Origin: Sulfitobacter sediminilitoris
GTDB taxonomy: Bacteria; Pseudomonadota; Alphaproteobacteria; Rhodobacterales; Rhodobacteraceae
Assembly: GCF_010667575.1 (NCBI RefSeq)
Contig: NZ_JAABNT010000004.1
Location: 62,001-126,000 of the forward strand
Length of the DNA stretch: 64,000 nucleotides
Direction: 5' to 3'
The number at the start of each line of letters is the position of its first letter. Position 1 is the first letter of the stretch. The notes beneath the pieces were generated by a model. It saw only the letters and a program-made list of their open reading frames with translations. It was not told the DNA's origin and did no database searches. This document shows, piece after piece, positions 54,198-63,785 of the stretch. The translations under genes and the position numbers were made by a program.

Positions 54198-55415
54198 ATG
54201 CGCCCGGCTGTCATCTTTATCATGATTACCGTGATGATCGATGCCATGGGCATTGGTCTGATGATCCCGGTGATGCCCGACCTCATTCGGGAGGTGAACG
54301 GCGGTGACCTCAGCCAGGCTGCAGTCTGGGGCGGCATTCTGGCCACCACCTTTGCCGCGATGCAATTCCTGTTCGGCCCCATTATCGGGGGGCTCTCTGA
54401 CAGGTACGGACGGCGCAAGATCCTGCTGATCTCGCTTGTGGTGATGGCGGCGGATTACGTCGTGATGGCGCTGGCAGGCAGCATCTGGTTGCTGCTGGCA
54501 GGTCGCGTGGTGGGTGGCATCACCGCTGCAACGCAGGCCACGGCCTCGGCCTATATGGCCGACATCTCGACGGCAGAGCAGCGCACAAAGAGCTTTGGGC
54601 TGATCGGGGCTGCCTTTGGCATGGGGTTCGTTCTGGGCCCCCTCATCGGCGGAGTGCTTGCGGAATATGGCACGCGCGCACCGTTCTGGGCGGCAGCGTT
54701 CCTGGCCACGTCAAACGTGATTTTCGGCTGGTTCGTGCTGAAAGAAACCCTGGCGCCGGAAAAGGCACGCGCGTTCAACTGGCGTCGGGCAAACCCCTTT
54801 GGGGCAGTCAAACAACTGGGGAAACTGCCCGGCGTTCACCAGCTGTTGATGGTTTATTTCCTGTATAATGTGGCCTTTGCCGTCTACCCATCTGTCTGGG
54901 CCTATTTCGGACAGGAAAGGTTTGACTGGGCGCCGACGACCATAGGTCTGTCTTTGGGGCTGTTCGGCATCACGATGGCCTTTGTGCAAGGTTACTTCAT
55001 CCGCGTCGCACTGCGCGTGTTTGGCGAGCGCAGGACTGTCGTGGTCGGCTTGCTGTTTGCGTTGGGCACCTACACTGCCATCGGTTCTATCACTGCGGGA
55101 TGGCTCATCTTGTTGCTGACACCCATCGCAGCGCTTGGTGGTATCACGCCGATTGCCTTGCAGGGGATCATGTCGCAACGGGTTGCGGACAACGCTCAGG
55201 GAGAATTGCAGGGTGCGCTGACCTCGGCGGTGTCGCTGGCGATGATCGTGACGCCCTTGGTCATGACCGCAACGTTCTCCTATTTCACGCAGGCTGGCAC
55301 CCCATTTTACATGCCAGGCGCACCGTTTTTGCTCTCCGCCATGCTGATCCTTTTGGGCTTGCTGATCTTTGCACTGCGCCGCCGTGCGGGCAGCGAGGCG
55401 TCAGTAAACGGATAA
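54198..55415 (+). CDS. MFS transporter, TetA-like (TCR/Tet group)
   Basis: 405 residues with about twelve membrane helices. Motif A is GGLSDRYGRRKILLIS, characteristic of the drug:proton antiporter branch, and DAMGIGLMIPVMPDLIRE at the N-terminus matches TetA-type proteins. Starts four bases after pcaB. The substrate is unknown; resistance or aromatic-acid-linked export are possible. Confidence 0.88.
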   Translation: MRPAVIFIMITVMIDAMGIGLMIPVMPDLIREVNGGDLSQAAVWGGILATTFAAMQFLFGPIIGGLSDRYGRRKILLISLVVMAADYVVMALAGSIWLLLAGRVVGGITAATQATASAYMADISTAEQRTKSFGLIGAAFGMGFVLGPLIGGVLAEYGTRAPFWAAAFLATSNVIFGWFVLKETLAPEKARAFNWRRANPFGAVKQLGKLPGVHQLLMVYFLYNVAFAVYPSVWAYFGQERFDWAPTTIGLSLGLFGITMAFVQGYFIRVALRVFGERRTVVVGLLFALGTYTAIGSITAGWLILLLTPIAALGGITPIALQGIMSQRVADNAQGELQGALTSAVSLAMIVTPLVMTATFSYFTQAGTPFYMPGAPFLLSAMLILLGLLIFALRRRAGSEASVNG

Positions 55416-55490
55416 ACCCGCGCTTCCCTACTTGCACAGCCAGCACTTTCGGGGTCAGTTTGCAGCAAATACCAACCGGGAGAAAAGACC

Positions 55491-56579
55491 GTGCAAAAGA
55501 TCAAAGCCGCCGTGGCCCATGCCTTCGGAGAGCCGCTTGTCATCGAGGATGTGCAACTGCGGGCGCCGGAAGGCAGCGAGGTTGAGGTAACACTGGACGC
55601 CGTGGCGATCTGCCATTCGGACATCTCCTTTGCCGAAGGCGCGTGGGGCGGGTCATTGCCTGCCGTTTATGGCCATGAGGCCGCCGGGCGTGTGTCGGCG
55701 GTGGGCTCCAATGTGCGCGGGCTTGAGCCGGGCGACAGTGTGGTTGTGACCCTGATCAGGGCCTGCGGCAGTTGCCCGTCGTGTTCCAGCGGGAAACCGA
55801 CAGTATGTGAAACGCCTTACGACGGCGACAAGGGGCCGCTGAAGACCGCCGATGGAGGCATGCTGCATCAGGCGATGGCATCGGGCGCTTTTGCCGAAAA
55901 GGTTGTGGTGGAACAATCGCAAGTGGTCAAAATCAGCGACGATATCCCCAAAGAGGCCGCCGCTTTGATCGCCTGCGGTGTGATCACGGGCGTGGGCGCA
56001 GTTGTGAATGCGGCAGGCCTGCGTGCTGGGCAGGACGTTGTTGTGATCGGTGCAGGTGGCGTTGGCCTGAATGCCATTCAGGGTGCCCGGATCGCGGGCG
56101 CACGCCGCATCGTGGCCGTGGACATGAGCGAAGACAAGCTTGCCGTTGCCAAGGAGTTTGGGGCCACCGATGGCGTGCTGGCCAGTGAGGCCAAGCCGTG
56201 GCGCGCGGCACAAAAAGCAATGGGACGCGGAGCCGACGCCGTGATCGTGACCGTCGGGGCGATCCCTGCCTATGACGCAGCCCCCCGGTATCTTGCAGGT
56301 GCAGGCAAGGTGATCATGGTCGGCATGCCGCATTCGGGTGCCATGTCATCCTATGAGCCTGTCACGATGGCTTTTATGGGTCAGGGCATGGTCGGCTCCA
56401 AGATGGGCGATGTGGTCATTCAACGCGACATTCCGTGGATGGTGGACCTGTATCTGCAAGGCCGATTGAAGCTGGATGAACTGATTTCGGGCCGGTGGAC
56501 CTTGGACCAGATCAACGAGGCGATCGCCGATACCAAGACCGGCGCAGCGCGGCGCAACGTCATCCTGTTTGATCACTAA
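55491..56579 (+). CDS. Zinc-dependent alcohol dehydrogenase
   Basis: 362 residues from a GTG with GGGAG upstream. Medium-chain dehydrogenase with catalytic zinc ligands Cys41 and His62-Glu63, structural zinc ligands Cys92, Cys95, Cys98 and Cys106, and the nucleotide motif GAGGVGLNAIQGA. The arrangement is near the class III / formaldehyde dehydrogenase group but the substrate is open. Confidence 0.92.
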   Translation: MQKIKAAVAHAFGEPLVIEDVQLRAPEGSEVEVTLDAVAICHSDISFAEGAWGGSLPAVYGHEAAGRVSAVGSNVRGLEPGDSVVVTLIRACGSCPSCSSGKPTVCETPYDGDKGPLKTADGGMLHQAMASGAFAEKVVVEQSQVVKISDDIPKEAAALIACGVITGVGAVVNAAGLRAGQDVVVIGAGGVGLNAIQGARIAGARRIVAVDMSEDKLAVAKEFGATDGVLASEAKPWRAAQKAMGRGADAVIVTVGAIPAYDAAPRYLAGAGKVIMVGMPHSGAMSSYEPVTMAFMGQGMVGSKMGDVVIQRDIPWMVDLYLQGRLKLDELISGRWTLDQINEAIADTKTGAARRNVILFDH

Positions 56580-56706
56580 AAGGGGTCTGCCCTGCGCGGC
56601 CGGGGTCTTTTGACATTTTGGTTGCACGTCTTTGCAGGCGATCCGATGAAAACACAAATGGGGCAATCCCTGATCCGGGTGGCCCGCGCGTTGCAAGAGG
56701 CATCTT

Positions 56707-57939
56707 ATGAAACTGCAAGATCTTGACGTGATCATCACGGCCCCCCCGGCCCCCGGCTGGGGCGGCCGGTATTGGATATTGGTCAAAGTCACGACCGACA
56801 CCGGCATTGAGGGTTGGGGCGAGTGTTATGCCTCTTCCGTTGGGCCGGAGGCGATGCGGCATGTGATTGAGGATGTGTTTTCACGCCACATGTTGGGCGA
56901 GTCCCCCGAGAATATCGAACGGATGTTCCGGCGCGCCTATTCCTCCGGTTTCACCCAGCGGCCTGACCTTACAGTCATGGGGGCGTTTTCAGGTTTGGAG
57001 ATTGCCTGTTGGGATATTCTGGGCAAAGACCGGGATCGCCCCGTGTATGCGTTGCTGGGCGGGGTGATGAACGAAAGGGTGCGTGCCTACACGTACCTTT
57101 ACCCCCTGCCCCAGCATGATCTGACTGCCTTTTGGACATCGCCGGAAATGGCAGCGGAGGCTGCTGCCGATTGTGTGGCCCGTGGATTTACGGCTGTTAA
57201 ATTTGACCCCGCTGGCCCCTACACCATGCGCGGAGGACATATGCCCGCGATGTCGGACATCTCGCAATCGGTAGCTTTTTGCAGGGCTATCCGCGAGGCC
57301 GTAGGCGACAAGGCCGATCTGCTGTTCGGCACTCATGGGCAATTCACGACCGCAGGTGCCATCCGTTTGGGACAGGCTTTGGAGCCTTATTCCCCATTGT
57401 GGTTTGAAGAACCTGTTCCACCGGACAATCTGGCGGAAATGGCCAAGGTGGCAGGCGCAGTACGCATCCCCGTGGCCACCGGAGAGCGGCTGACCACCAA
57501 GGCAGAATTCGCGCCCGTCCTGCGCTCAGGCGCCGCCACGATCCTGCAGCCTGCCTTGGGACGTGCGGGCGGCATTTGGGAGATGAAGAAGGTCGCCGCC
57601 ATGGCCGAGGTTTATAACGCGCAGATGGCACCGCATCTTTACGCGGGCCCCGTTGAATGGGCCGCGAACATTCATCTTGCTGTCAGCATCCCCAATCTGC
57701 TGATGGCAGAGACGATCGAGACGCCGTTCCATGATCAGCTGATCAAGGGCAGCATCCGGGTAGAGGACGGGTTCATCCCCGCGCCAACGGCACCCGGCCT
57801 GGGTATCGAGGTCGATGAGGATCTGGCCCGCGCGCATCCCTACACGGGCGACGGGTTGCATTTGCAGATGCAGGATGCGCCCTGCGACTATGTCAACGGA
57901 AACGCCTTTGAAGGTGGGGCACCTGCGCCAAAGGATTAA
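56707..57939 (+). CDS. Mandelate racemase/muconate-lactonizing enzyme family protein (sugar-acid dehydratase-like)
   Basis: 410 residues, enolase superfamily. GFTAVKFDPAGPY holds the barrel strand with the catalytic Lys region. LLFGTHGQFTTAGA lies at the position of the first metal ligand, with His in place of the usual Asp, a feature of some dehydratase groups. WFEEPVPPDN has the Glu ligand, ATGERLTTKAEF the next, and APHLYAGPVEWAANIH the terminal His. The pattern fits D-galactonate dehydratase-like enzymes, not muconate cycloisomerase, so it need not serve the pca genes. Confidence 0.85.
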   Translation: MKLQDLDVIITAPPAPGWGGRYWILVKVTTDTGIEGWGECYASSVGPEAMRHVIEDVFSRHMLGESPENIERMFRRAYSSGFTQRPDLTVMGAFSGLEIACWDILGKDRDRPVYALLGGVMNERVRAYTYLYPLPQHDLTAFWTSPEMAAEAAADCVARGFTAVKFDPAGPYTMRGGHMPAMSDISQSVAFCRAIREAVGDKADLLFGTHGQFTTAGAIRLGQALEPYSPLWFEEPVPPDNLAEMAKVAGAVRIPVATGERLTTKAEFAPVLRSGAATILQPALGRAGGIWEMKKVAAMAEVYNAQMAPHLYAGPVEWAANIHLAVSIPNLLMAETIETPFHDQLIKGSIRVEDGFIPAPTAPGLGIEVDEDLARAHPYTGDGLHLQMQDAPCDYVNGNAFEGGAPAPKD

Positions 57940-57991
57940 GACACCACCGCGCTGGAACTGATCTGGGGCGACCCTTAGAGACGGAAATGGC

Positions 57992-58639
57992 ATGATCCTC
58001 GACCCAACGCTGACTGCTGCCTACGTTCTGCTTGCAATCGCTCTTGCCGTCGCACCCGGTCCGGATGTGCTTTTCGTGGTGGCCAACGGCATGCGTCACC
58101 GGGTCAAAGGCGCCATCGCGTCGGCGCTTGGGATCGGATGCGGTTCGATCCTTCATGCCACCGCGGCCGCATTGGGCATCTCGGCCCTGATCGCCGCGTC
58201 CACCGCCGCCTTCGAAGTCCTTCGGTATGCGGGGGCGGTTTATTTGGCCTATCTTGGATTACAGGCCCTCAGATCATGGTGGCGCTATTCTAATACGCTT
58301 GATCCGCACCACGCCCTGGCAGAGATTTCCGGCTGGAACATCTTCAGGCGCGGCGTCCTCACCAATATCCTGAACCCAAAGATGATCGTATTCTACATCG
58401 CATTGCTCCCGCAATTTGTCAGTCTGGATTTGGGCCACGTGGGCGTGCAGATTTTTTTGCTCGGTTGCATCCATAACCTGATTGGAACGGCTTTCCTGAT
58501 CTGCATCGGTCTTGCTGCGGGCAAAACTTCCGGCTGGCTGTCGAAAACCCATATCGGTAAATGGCTTGATGGCATCGCGGGCCTGTTCTTTCTGGGTCTT
58601 GCCCTGCGTCTTTTCCTGTCAGGCAAGCCCGATCACTAG
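57992..58639 (+). CDS. LysE family amino-acid exporter
   Basis: 215 residues with six membrane helices. The N-terminal family motif is ALAVAPGPDVLFVVANGM, and ILNPKMIVFYIALLPQFV follows in the usual place. Such proteins export amino acids or related small molecules. A short hairpin and a run of six T (58637-58654) follow the stop, a weak terminator. Confidence 0.92.
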   Translation: MILDPTLTAAYVLLAIALAVAPGPDVLFVVANGMRHRVKGAIASALGIGCGSILHATAAALGISALIAASTAAFEVLRYAGAVYLAYLGLQALRSWWRYSNTLDPHHALAEISGWNIFRRGVLTNILNPKMIVFYIALLPQFVSLDLGHVGVQIFLLGCIHNLIGTAFLICIGLAAGKTSGWLSKTHIGKWLDGIAGLFFLGLALRLFLSGKPDH

Positions 58640-58910
58640 GGAAGGCCCTTTTTTCTGTGTCGCTCAGACTCAACATGCATGAAGCGCCGCCACTGCCATC
58701 TTGAATACCCTGCAACCAATACACATGGCTTTGACCGAACCCAGAAATCACTCTCAAAGACTTAAGACCCGAATACGCCGCTTCCAGACCTCGCTGCACT
58801 AGGTCATCAATAACGGCCACGACGGGGTGGAAGTGTTTGGACATCTAGCATGTCCTGCCATGCCCAGAGCGTGGATGATCCTTGGCGATTTCTTTTTCCC
58901 ATTGTCGCCG

Positions 58911-59855
58911 CTAACGGGCAAACTCCGTCCCGTTCCACAGCATCACCGCAAAGCAATCGATCTGCGCACAAACACTGGCCGTCCCACCGATTTCCAGTCC
59001 AAGAAGACCCGACGGATGGGGCCTAGTCCGCACGCCAACGCCCAGAACACTATAGCTGTTCGCGTACCCCCGAGAGGACAGGAACACATTTATCGAACAA
59101 TTGGCCGCACCACAAAAGCCGCTGCGCGTTTCGCCGGGGCACAGTACATCACTCCAGTCCATCACAACATCCGGCTGGCCATCGCGGTCAAGGTCTCCTG
59201 CCTGCAAAGCTGACGCGCCAATACGTGCCGGTCCGTTGCACTGGCGGTTTGCAAAAGACTGAACCTGCGTGGGTATTTCGAAGGCTCCTGACGGTGGTGC
59301 GGTTTCCGGGACCGGGGCGAAACCTGCCGGTGCAGGGTACCCACGTTGCGCCCAGATCGGCGCGCAGTATTGTCGCACGGCTTGCAAGGCCGCCCCCATA
59401 TCTTGCGTTGGAAACTCCCATGCTTTTTCGGAACCAATTTGCAGCACCAGCCGGGAGGCAGACTGCATCGCCGTGAACATGGCGTCGGTCACCGGCAGGA
59501 TCAGATCCCATTCGCCCACCAGTTCACTCCATTGTATCGTTGGCAGGCGATAGCCTGTCTGATCAACGAACAGCGTGATGTCATTGCGCCGATACGGATC
59601 AGGACGGATCAGCGCCTGAGAAAAACCGATGTGAAAATGATAAGGGGGCGCGATCGTGCTTTCATGCCAGCCGGTCTGGACTAAAGGCAGGTTTTGAAGC
59701 GACCGGGCGTGGCAAGTGATGCCCATCCCAGTGCCAAAGACGGCGGCGGTCGCAGTTGCATACCCGCCATTGTCGGAGGTTCTGACCTCCCAGCTTTGGG
59801 GGGATGCTGCACTGGCCCAAATTAGCAGTGTCAGAAAAATCAGCGCCCGCATCAT
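58911..59855 (-). CDS. Secreted protein with an EF-hand-like DxDxDG loop
   Basis: 314 residues. Signal peptide about 1-20 (MMRALIFLTLLIWASAASPQ). The N-terminal half (about 20-165) is beta-rich with aromatic residues. The C-terminal part has ALQAGDLDRDGQPDVVMDW (about 217-235), a calcium-loop pattern D-x-D-x-D-G as in FG-GAP and dockerin-type repeats, and several cysteines (CNG, LCPGE, FCGAANCS, VCAQIDC) likely paired in disulfides. Function not known. Downstream of the dipeptidase on the same strand with a six-base gap. Confidence 0.75.
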   Translation of the reverse strand: MMRALIFLTLLIWASAASPQSWEVRTSDNGGYATATAAVFGTGMGITCHARSLQNLPLVQTGWHESTIAPPYHFHIGFSQALIRPDPYRRNDITLFVDQTGYRLPTIQWSELVGEWDLILPVTDAMFTAMQSASRLVLQIGSEKAWEFPTQDMGAALQAVRQYCAPIWAQRGYPAPAGFAPVPETAPPSGAFEIPTQVQSFANRQCNGPARIGASALQAGDLDRDGQPDVVMDWSDVLCPGETRSGFCGAANCSINVFLSSRGYANSYSVLGVGVRTRPHPSGLLGLEIGGTASVCAQIDCFAVMLWNGTEFAR

Positions 59856-59861
59856 TTCCCC

Positions 59862-60893
59862 TTAGCCAAGCTGGCGGTCCAGAAAATCAAGCCAGTTCTC
59901 ATGGGTCAGTTTGGCGATCAGCGCGTCGCCATAGCCGTGCTGGCGCATCCCCTCGATAAGATGCGGCAGCTCGCCCGCATGGGCAATTCCATCAGGCAGG
60001 GGGGCGCCGTCGAAATCCGACCCAAGGCCGACATGATCCTCGCCCGCGACCAAAATCATATGGTCAAGCTGACGCAGGCAGTCTTCGATCCCGGCTTTGC
60101 CTGTGCGCCATCCAGTATCGCTGAGGAACACCGTGGCAAAATTCAGCCCCACCATACCATTGGTATCACGGATGGCGGCCAGTTGCGCGTCGGTCAGATT
60201 GCGGGCGTTATTCGCCACGGCGCAGGCGTTGGAATGGGTGGCGACCATGGCCGCACCAGCTTCTGCAACATCCCAGAACCCTTTGAGGGTCAGGTGACTG
60301 GTGTCGATTATCAGGCCCAATTCGAGGCACCGCGCCACCAGTCGCCTCCCATCTTCGGTCAGTCCAGGCCCGGTATCACCGTCGCTCTCGTGCCGGAACG
60401 GGACGCCGTGACCGAATATTGTCGGACGCGACCAAACCAGCCCAAGTGAACGCATGCCAAGGGCGTAAAGTGTCTCCAGTGCAAGCAGGTCAGGCCCGAT
60501 GCAGTCCGCCCCTTCAAGATGAAGAACACAAGCCAGCCGATCAGAGACAAAGCTGCGCGCCAGCGTCTCGGCGTCTGTGCAAATGTCGATGTGCCCCGCT
60601 TGTTCAAGCTGATGCGCAATTCCGGCCTGCCCCATGGCCGCAATCAACGCCTTTCCTTCATCCAGCATGGGCGGCAGCGGAATGTCGAGATCGCCGACCG
60701 AGAACGCGCTAAAGTCAAATGGGGCGCGTTTCTGAGGGGAGTACATGGCAAAAAAGCCACCCCCAAGTCCGCCAGCCTGCGCGTGGGGCGTATTGATATG
60801 GCCGATAGGCTTGGCAAAATCGGCAATGGGATCTTTGCTGGCGCACCAAAGCCGACCCAGCGCGTCATTATGGCCGTCAAAAACGAGTGTCAT
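59862..60893 (-). CDS. Membrane dipeptidase family (M19) peptidase
   Basis: 343 residues from MTLVFDGHNDALGRLW at 60893. Zinc dipeptidase of the renal-dipeptidase family: FDGHNDAL has His-x-Asp, LHLEGADCIGP the bridging Glu, and IDTSHLTLKGF and VATHSNACAV the two further His. It lacks a signal peptide and lipid anchor, so is cytoplasmic. It is first in the unit with the secreted protein. Substrate: dipeptides, possibly D-containing. Confidence 0.92.
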   Translation of the reverse strand: MTLVFDGHNDALGRLWCASKDPIADFAKPIGHINTPHAQAGGLGGGFFAMYSPQKRAPFDFSAFSVGDLDIPLPPMLDEGKALIAAMGQAGIAHQLEQAGHIDICTDAETLARSFVSDRLACVLHLEGADCIGPDLLALETLYALGMRSLGLVWSRPTIFGHGVPFRHESDGDTGPGLTEDGRRLVARCLELGLIIDTSHLTLKGFWDVAEAGAAMVATHSNACAVANNARNLTDAQLAAIRDTNGMVGLNFATVFLSDTGWRTGKAGIEDCLRQLDHMILVAGEDHVGLGSDFDGAPLPDGIAHAGELPHLIEGMRQHGYGDALIAKLTHENWLDFLDRQLG

Positions 60894-61501
60894 CGGGTCA
60901 TCTCTCTCATGATACAAGCGGCAGCATTCGTAGCGACCCTCAGGCGATGCGGGGTCCTTTGCCTGAACGACCGCGTTGCGCTGTGTTTTTGTTTCGCTGA
61001 CATAGCTTTTCGTCTTTTGAGCGCGGCGGTTTCATTCGGGACAGCGTGTGCCATCAGCGGTTGGATCACCGTGGGCCGCGATATCCGTCCGTGACTTGGC
61101 TCTTCCATCGCTGCGCTCCTTGCCGACCTTCCCGCGTTTTGAATAGGTAAGTGTCACACCACTCCGTGTGCCAATCTGGGCGCAACTGTCCTTGCCAACA
61201 GAAACAGGTGCCACCCCAGTCTTGCCCATAAGATGCACTTACGCCACGTTGAACGAGGGCGTCGCAAAAGTCGACCACCACCTGAAGCACCCCGACCTTG
61301 TCATTGAGTGTTGAAGATCTATCAACCCGACGACGTCCGTATACCGGTGGAACTTCCACATCAAATTTTCTGACAGAGCCGCCTTTTGCCTATCTGAGAA
61401 AGATGCGCATTTTCTCATGGACGCTATCGCCCATTCAGGCGGTATCGTCCTGAGGTCTGCAAAGAAAAAGTTGGTACAGCCCTGATTTTCCTCGACCACA
61501 A
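60894..61501. other. 608-base stretch without a recognisable gene
   Basis: Only short frames occur (up to about 97 codons, minus strand 61066-61359 and 61239-61499) with no recognised motif. Composition and broken frames suggest decayed coding DNA, but no family can be named. Confidence 0.4.
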
Positions 61502-63679
61502 TCAGCGTGACAGCAACGCCTTTGCCACCTTGACGATGCTATCGCGAGATGGCAACGTAGCCCCATAGGCAGGACCGGTTGCGATGAAGCTGTCTTCGGC
61601 GGTCAGGCGCGCGAATTTGGCTAAACCATGCTCTGCCATCACGGCCATCAGCGCCTCTGCCTGCCCACCTGTGCGGCGACATTCATCTACGATCAATACA
61701 GGGCGTTTTCCGATGGCCTGCAGCAACGCTTCTGTCGGGAGGGGTGCAAGCCAGCGCAAATCGATCACGCGGGCATTGATGCCGCTTTGTGACAGATCGT
61801 GCTGCGCCTGTCGGCTGAGGTAGTGACCGTTGCCGTAGGTCACGATGGCCATATCTGTCCCGTCCCCGTGTACACCGACCGTGTCCAGTTGAATACGCTG
61901 GTCCGGAGCCGGATAGTGGCGCATCCAGCCGCCGTCACCTGGTTCAAGCAGATCACGCATCGGGTAAATGGCGATGGGTTCAAGGAAAATCACGACGCGC
62001 TGTTCTTCGCGGGCCAGCCGGTGGCATTCACGCAGCATTGCAGCCGCTTCGTCGCCAGAGGAGGGACAAGCGATGATCAGGCCGGGGATATCGCGCAAAA
62101 CAGCCAGTGAATTGTCATTGTGGAAATGGCCGCCAAATCCCTTCTGGTAGCCTAGCGCAGAGATGCGCACGACCATCGGGTTTGTCCACTGGCCGCGGCT
62201 GAAGAACGGCAGCGTTGCCGCCTCGCCGCGCAACTGGTCTTCGGCGTTATGGAGATAGGCGAGGAATTGAATTTCCGGCATCGGAACAAAGCCATTGTGC
62301 GCAAGGCCAATGGCAAGGCCAAGAATGCTCTGCTCATCCAGCAGAGTGTCGATAACGCGCGCCGGACCAAACCGCGCATGCAATTTCTGCGTGACACCAT
62401 AGTTGCCGCCCTTCCGTCCAACGTCCTCGCCCATCAACAGTGTTTCCGGGTGCTCGAGCATCAGATCGTGCAGCGCCCAGTTGATCAGGCGGGACATGGG
62501 TTGTGGCTGGTCGATCTGGGCATAGTCCGAGCCAAAGACCTTGGCGCGCTGTTCCGGGCTGGGGCCGTTGCTGGACGCAACCGCGCGTTTGGGGGGAATG
62601 AGGCTCGACATGACTTCGGCAGCGTTTTTCAGGCGCGGCGTATCGGCAATCTGGTCTGCGGCCTGCGCCACGTGTTCAAGTGTATCGGTATAAATTGACA
62701 CGATGGCGTCCGGGTCCATCCCCTGCGCGGCAAGGCCACGGGCCGTGTAAAGCAGCGGATCATGCGCTTCATCGGCCTCCACTTCGGCCTTTGGCAGATA
62801 GGACGTCACGACATCCGGCCCCGCGTGCCCATACAGACGCACGGTCCGCAGATGCACAAACGCAGGCTTGCGATGTGTGCGGACCCAGTCTGCCGCCTGT
62901 TTCGCAGCTGCGACGGCAGAAAAGATATCAAGGCCATCCGCCTCGAAATACTTCAGGCCGGGGCGCGCAGACATGCTTGCCTTGACCCAGCCGGTGGGCG
63001 TCTTGGTGGAAATACCAATGCCGTTGTCTTCACACACGAAAAGCAGTGGCAGCGGCACGCCTTGAACGGCGGTCCAGCAGGCCGCGTTGATCGCCCCCTG
63101 CGCGGTAGAATGATTGAGAGACGCATCCCCAAAAGAGCACATCACGATGCCGTCACGCGGCAGGATCGCATGTTCGGGCCGGTTGCGGCGGGCCAGCGTG
63201 ATGGAATGGGCCGCACCGACCGCCTTTGGCAGATGGCTGGCGATGGTCGATGTTTGCGGCGGGATCATCAACGGGCGCGAGCCAAGCACCTTGTGGCGGC
63301 CACCACTGGTGGGATCCTCAGATGAGCAGGCAAAGCTCAGCAGCATGTCGCGCATGATACCGTCATGGCCTGCCTTGGATGCGCGGGCGATCTGGAACGC
63401 GGCATCACGGTAGTGGAGGAACGCGATATCGTCTGTGCGCAACGCATGGCCCAAGGCGGCCATGCCTTCATGGCCGGAAGAGCCGATCGTGTAGAACCCC
63501 TGCCCCTGCTTCTGCATAATGCGGCTTTGCAGGTCGAGCGCGCGCGACAGCACCTGCGCACGATACAGGCTCAGCGCGTCATCGCGCCCCAGTTCTTTGC
63601 CCGTGCTTTGGGCCTGAGGGAAATCCTGCGCAGCGACACGGCGCAGGAAATTTTCGTGAACGATACTGACGCGGTCCAA
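61502..63679 (-). CDS. Fused alpha/beta 2-oxoacid dehydrogenase E1 (thiamine-diphosphate)
   Basis: 725 residues joining the alpha and beta subunits of a branched-chain-type E1. The alpha half (about 30-360) holds the ThDP motif GDASLNHSTAQGAINAAC (about 184-201) ending in CEDNG (about 216-220). The beta half (about 395-725) has LLMGEDVGRKGGNYGVT (about 423-439) and FEFL-type segments such as QFLAYLHNAEDQL. The apparent start is a TTG at 63679 with a distant GGAG; this is the longest frame and the true start may differ slightly. No E2, E3 or lipoyl gene is in the window. The oxoacid substrate is unknown. Confidence 0.88.
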   Translation of the reverse strand: MDRVSIVHENFLRRVAAQDFPQAQSTGKELGRDDALSLYRAQVLSRALDLQSRIMQKQGQGFYTIGSSGHEGMAALGHALRTDDIAFLHYRDAAFQIARASKAGHDGIMRDMLLSFACSSEDPTSGGRHKVLGSRPLMIPPQTSTIASHLPKAVGAAHSITLARRNRPEHAILPRDGIVMCSFGDASLNHSTAQGAINAACWTAVQGVPLPLLFVCEDNGIGISTKTPTGWVKASMSARPGLKYFEADGLDIFSAVAAAKQAADWVRTHRKPAFVHLRTVRLYGHAGPDVVTSYLPKAEVEADEAHDPLLYTARGLAAQGMDPDAIVSIYTDTLEHVAQAADQIADTPRLKNAAEVMSSLIPPKRAVASSNGPSPEQRAKVFGSDYAQIDQPQPMSRLINWALHDLMLEHPETLLMGEDVGRKGGNYGVTQKLHARFGPARVIDTLLDEQSILGLAIGLAHNGFVPMPEIQFLAYLHNAEDQLRGEAATLPFFSRGQWTNPMVVRISALGYQKGFGGHFHNDNSLAVLRDIPGLIIACPSSGDEAAAMLRECHRLAREEQRVVIFLEPIAIYPMRDLLEPGDGGWMRHYPAPDQRIQLDTVGVHGDGTDMAIVTYGNGHYLSRQAQHDLSQSGINARVIDLRWLAPLPTEALLQAIGKRPVLIVDECRRTGGQAEALMAVMAEHGLAKFARLTAEDSFIATGPAYGATLPSRDSIVKVAKALLSR

Positions 63680-63732
63680 ATCCAGCAGTGCTCCAAGTAT
63701 GATACGTGCCTGTTGCGGCAGGAATCAAAACC

Positions 63733-63758
63733 AAAAAGAGGGGGCCGTGTAGCCCCCT
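63733..63758 (-). terminator. Rho-independent terminator after gcdH
   Basis: Minus-strand AGGGGGC and GCCCCCT pair around a six-base loop, followed by CTTTTTGG. It lies between the end of gcdH and the start of the fused E1 gene. Confidence 0.85.
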
Positions 63759-63785
63759 GTTTCATCTTACTGACTGGCCTGCGCT

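Noticed and set aside
58640-58910. Minus-strand frame upstream of the LysE gene as a possible small gene
   Set aside because: The frame (to 58844) runs through the LysE coding region in antisense and has no motif or ribosome site.
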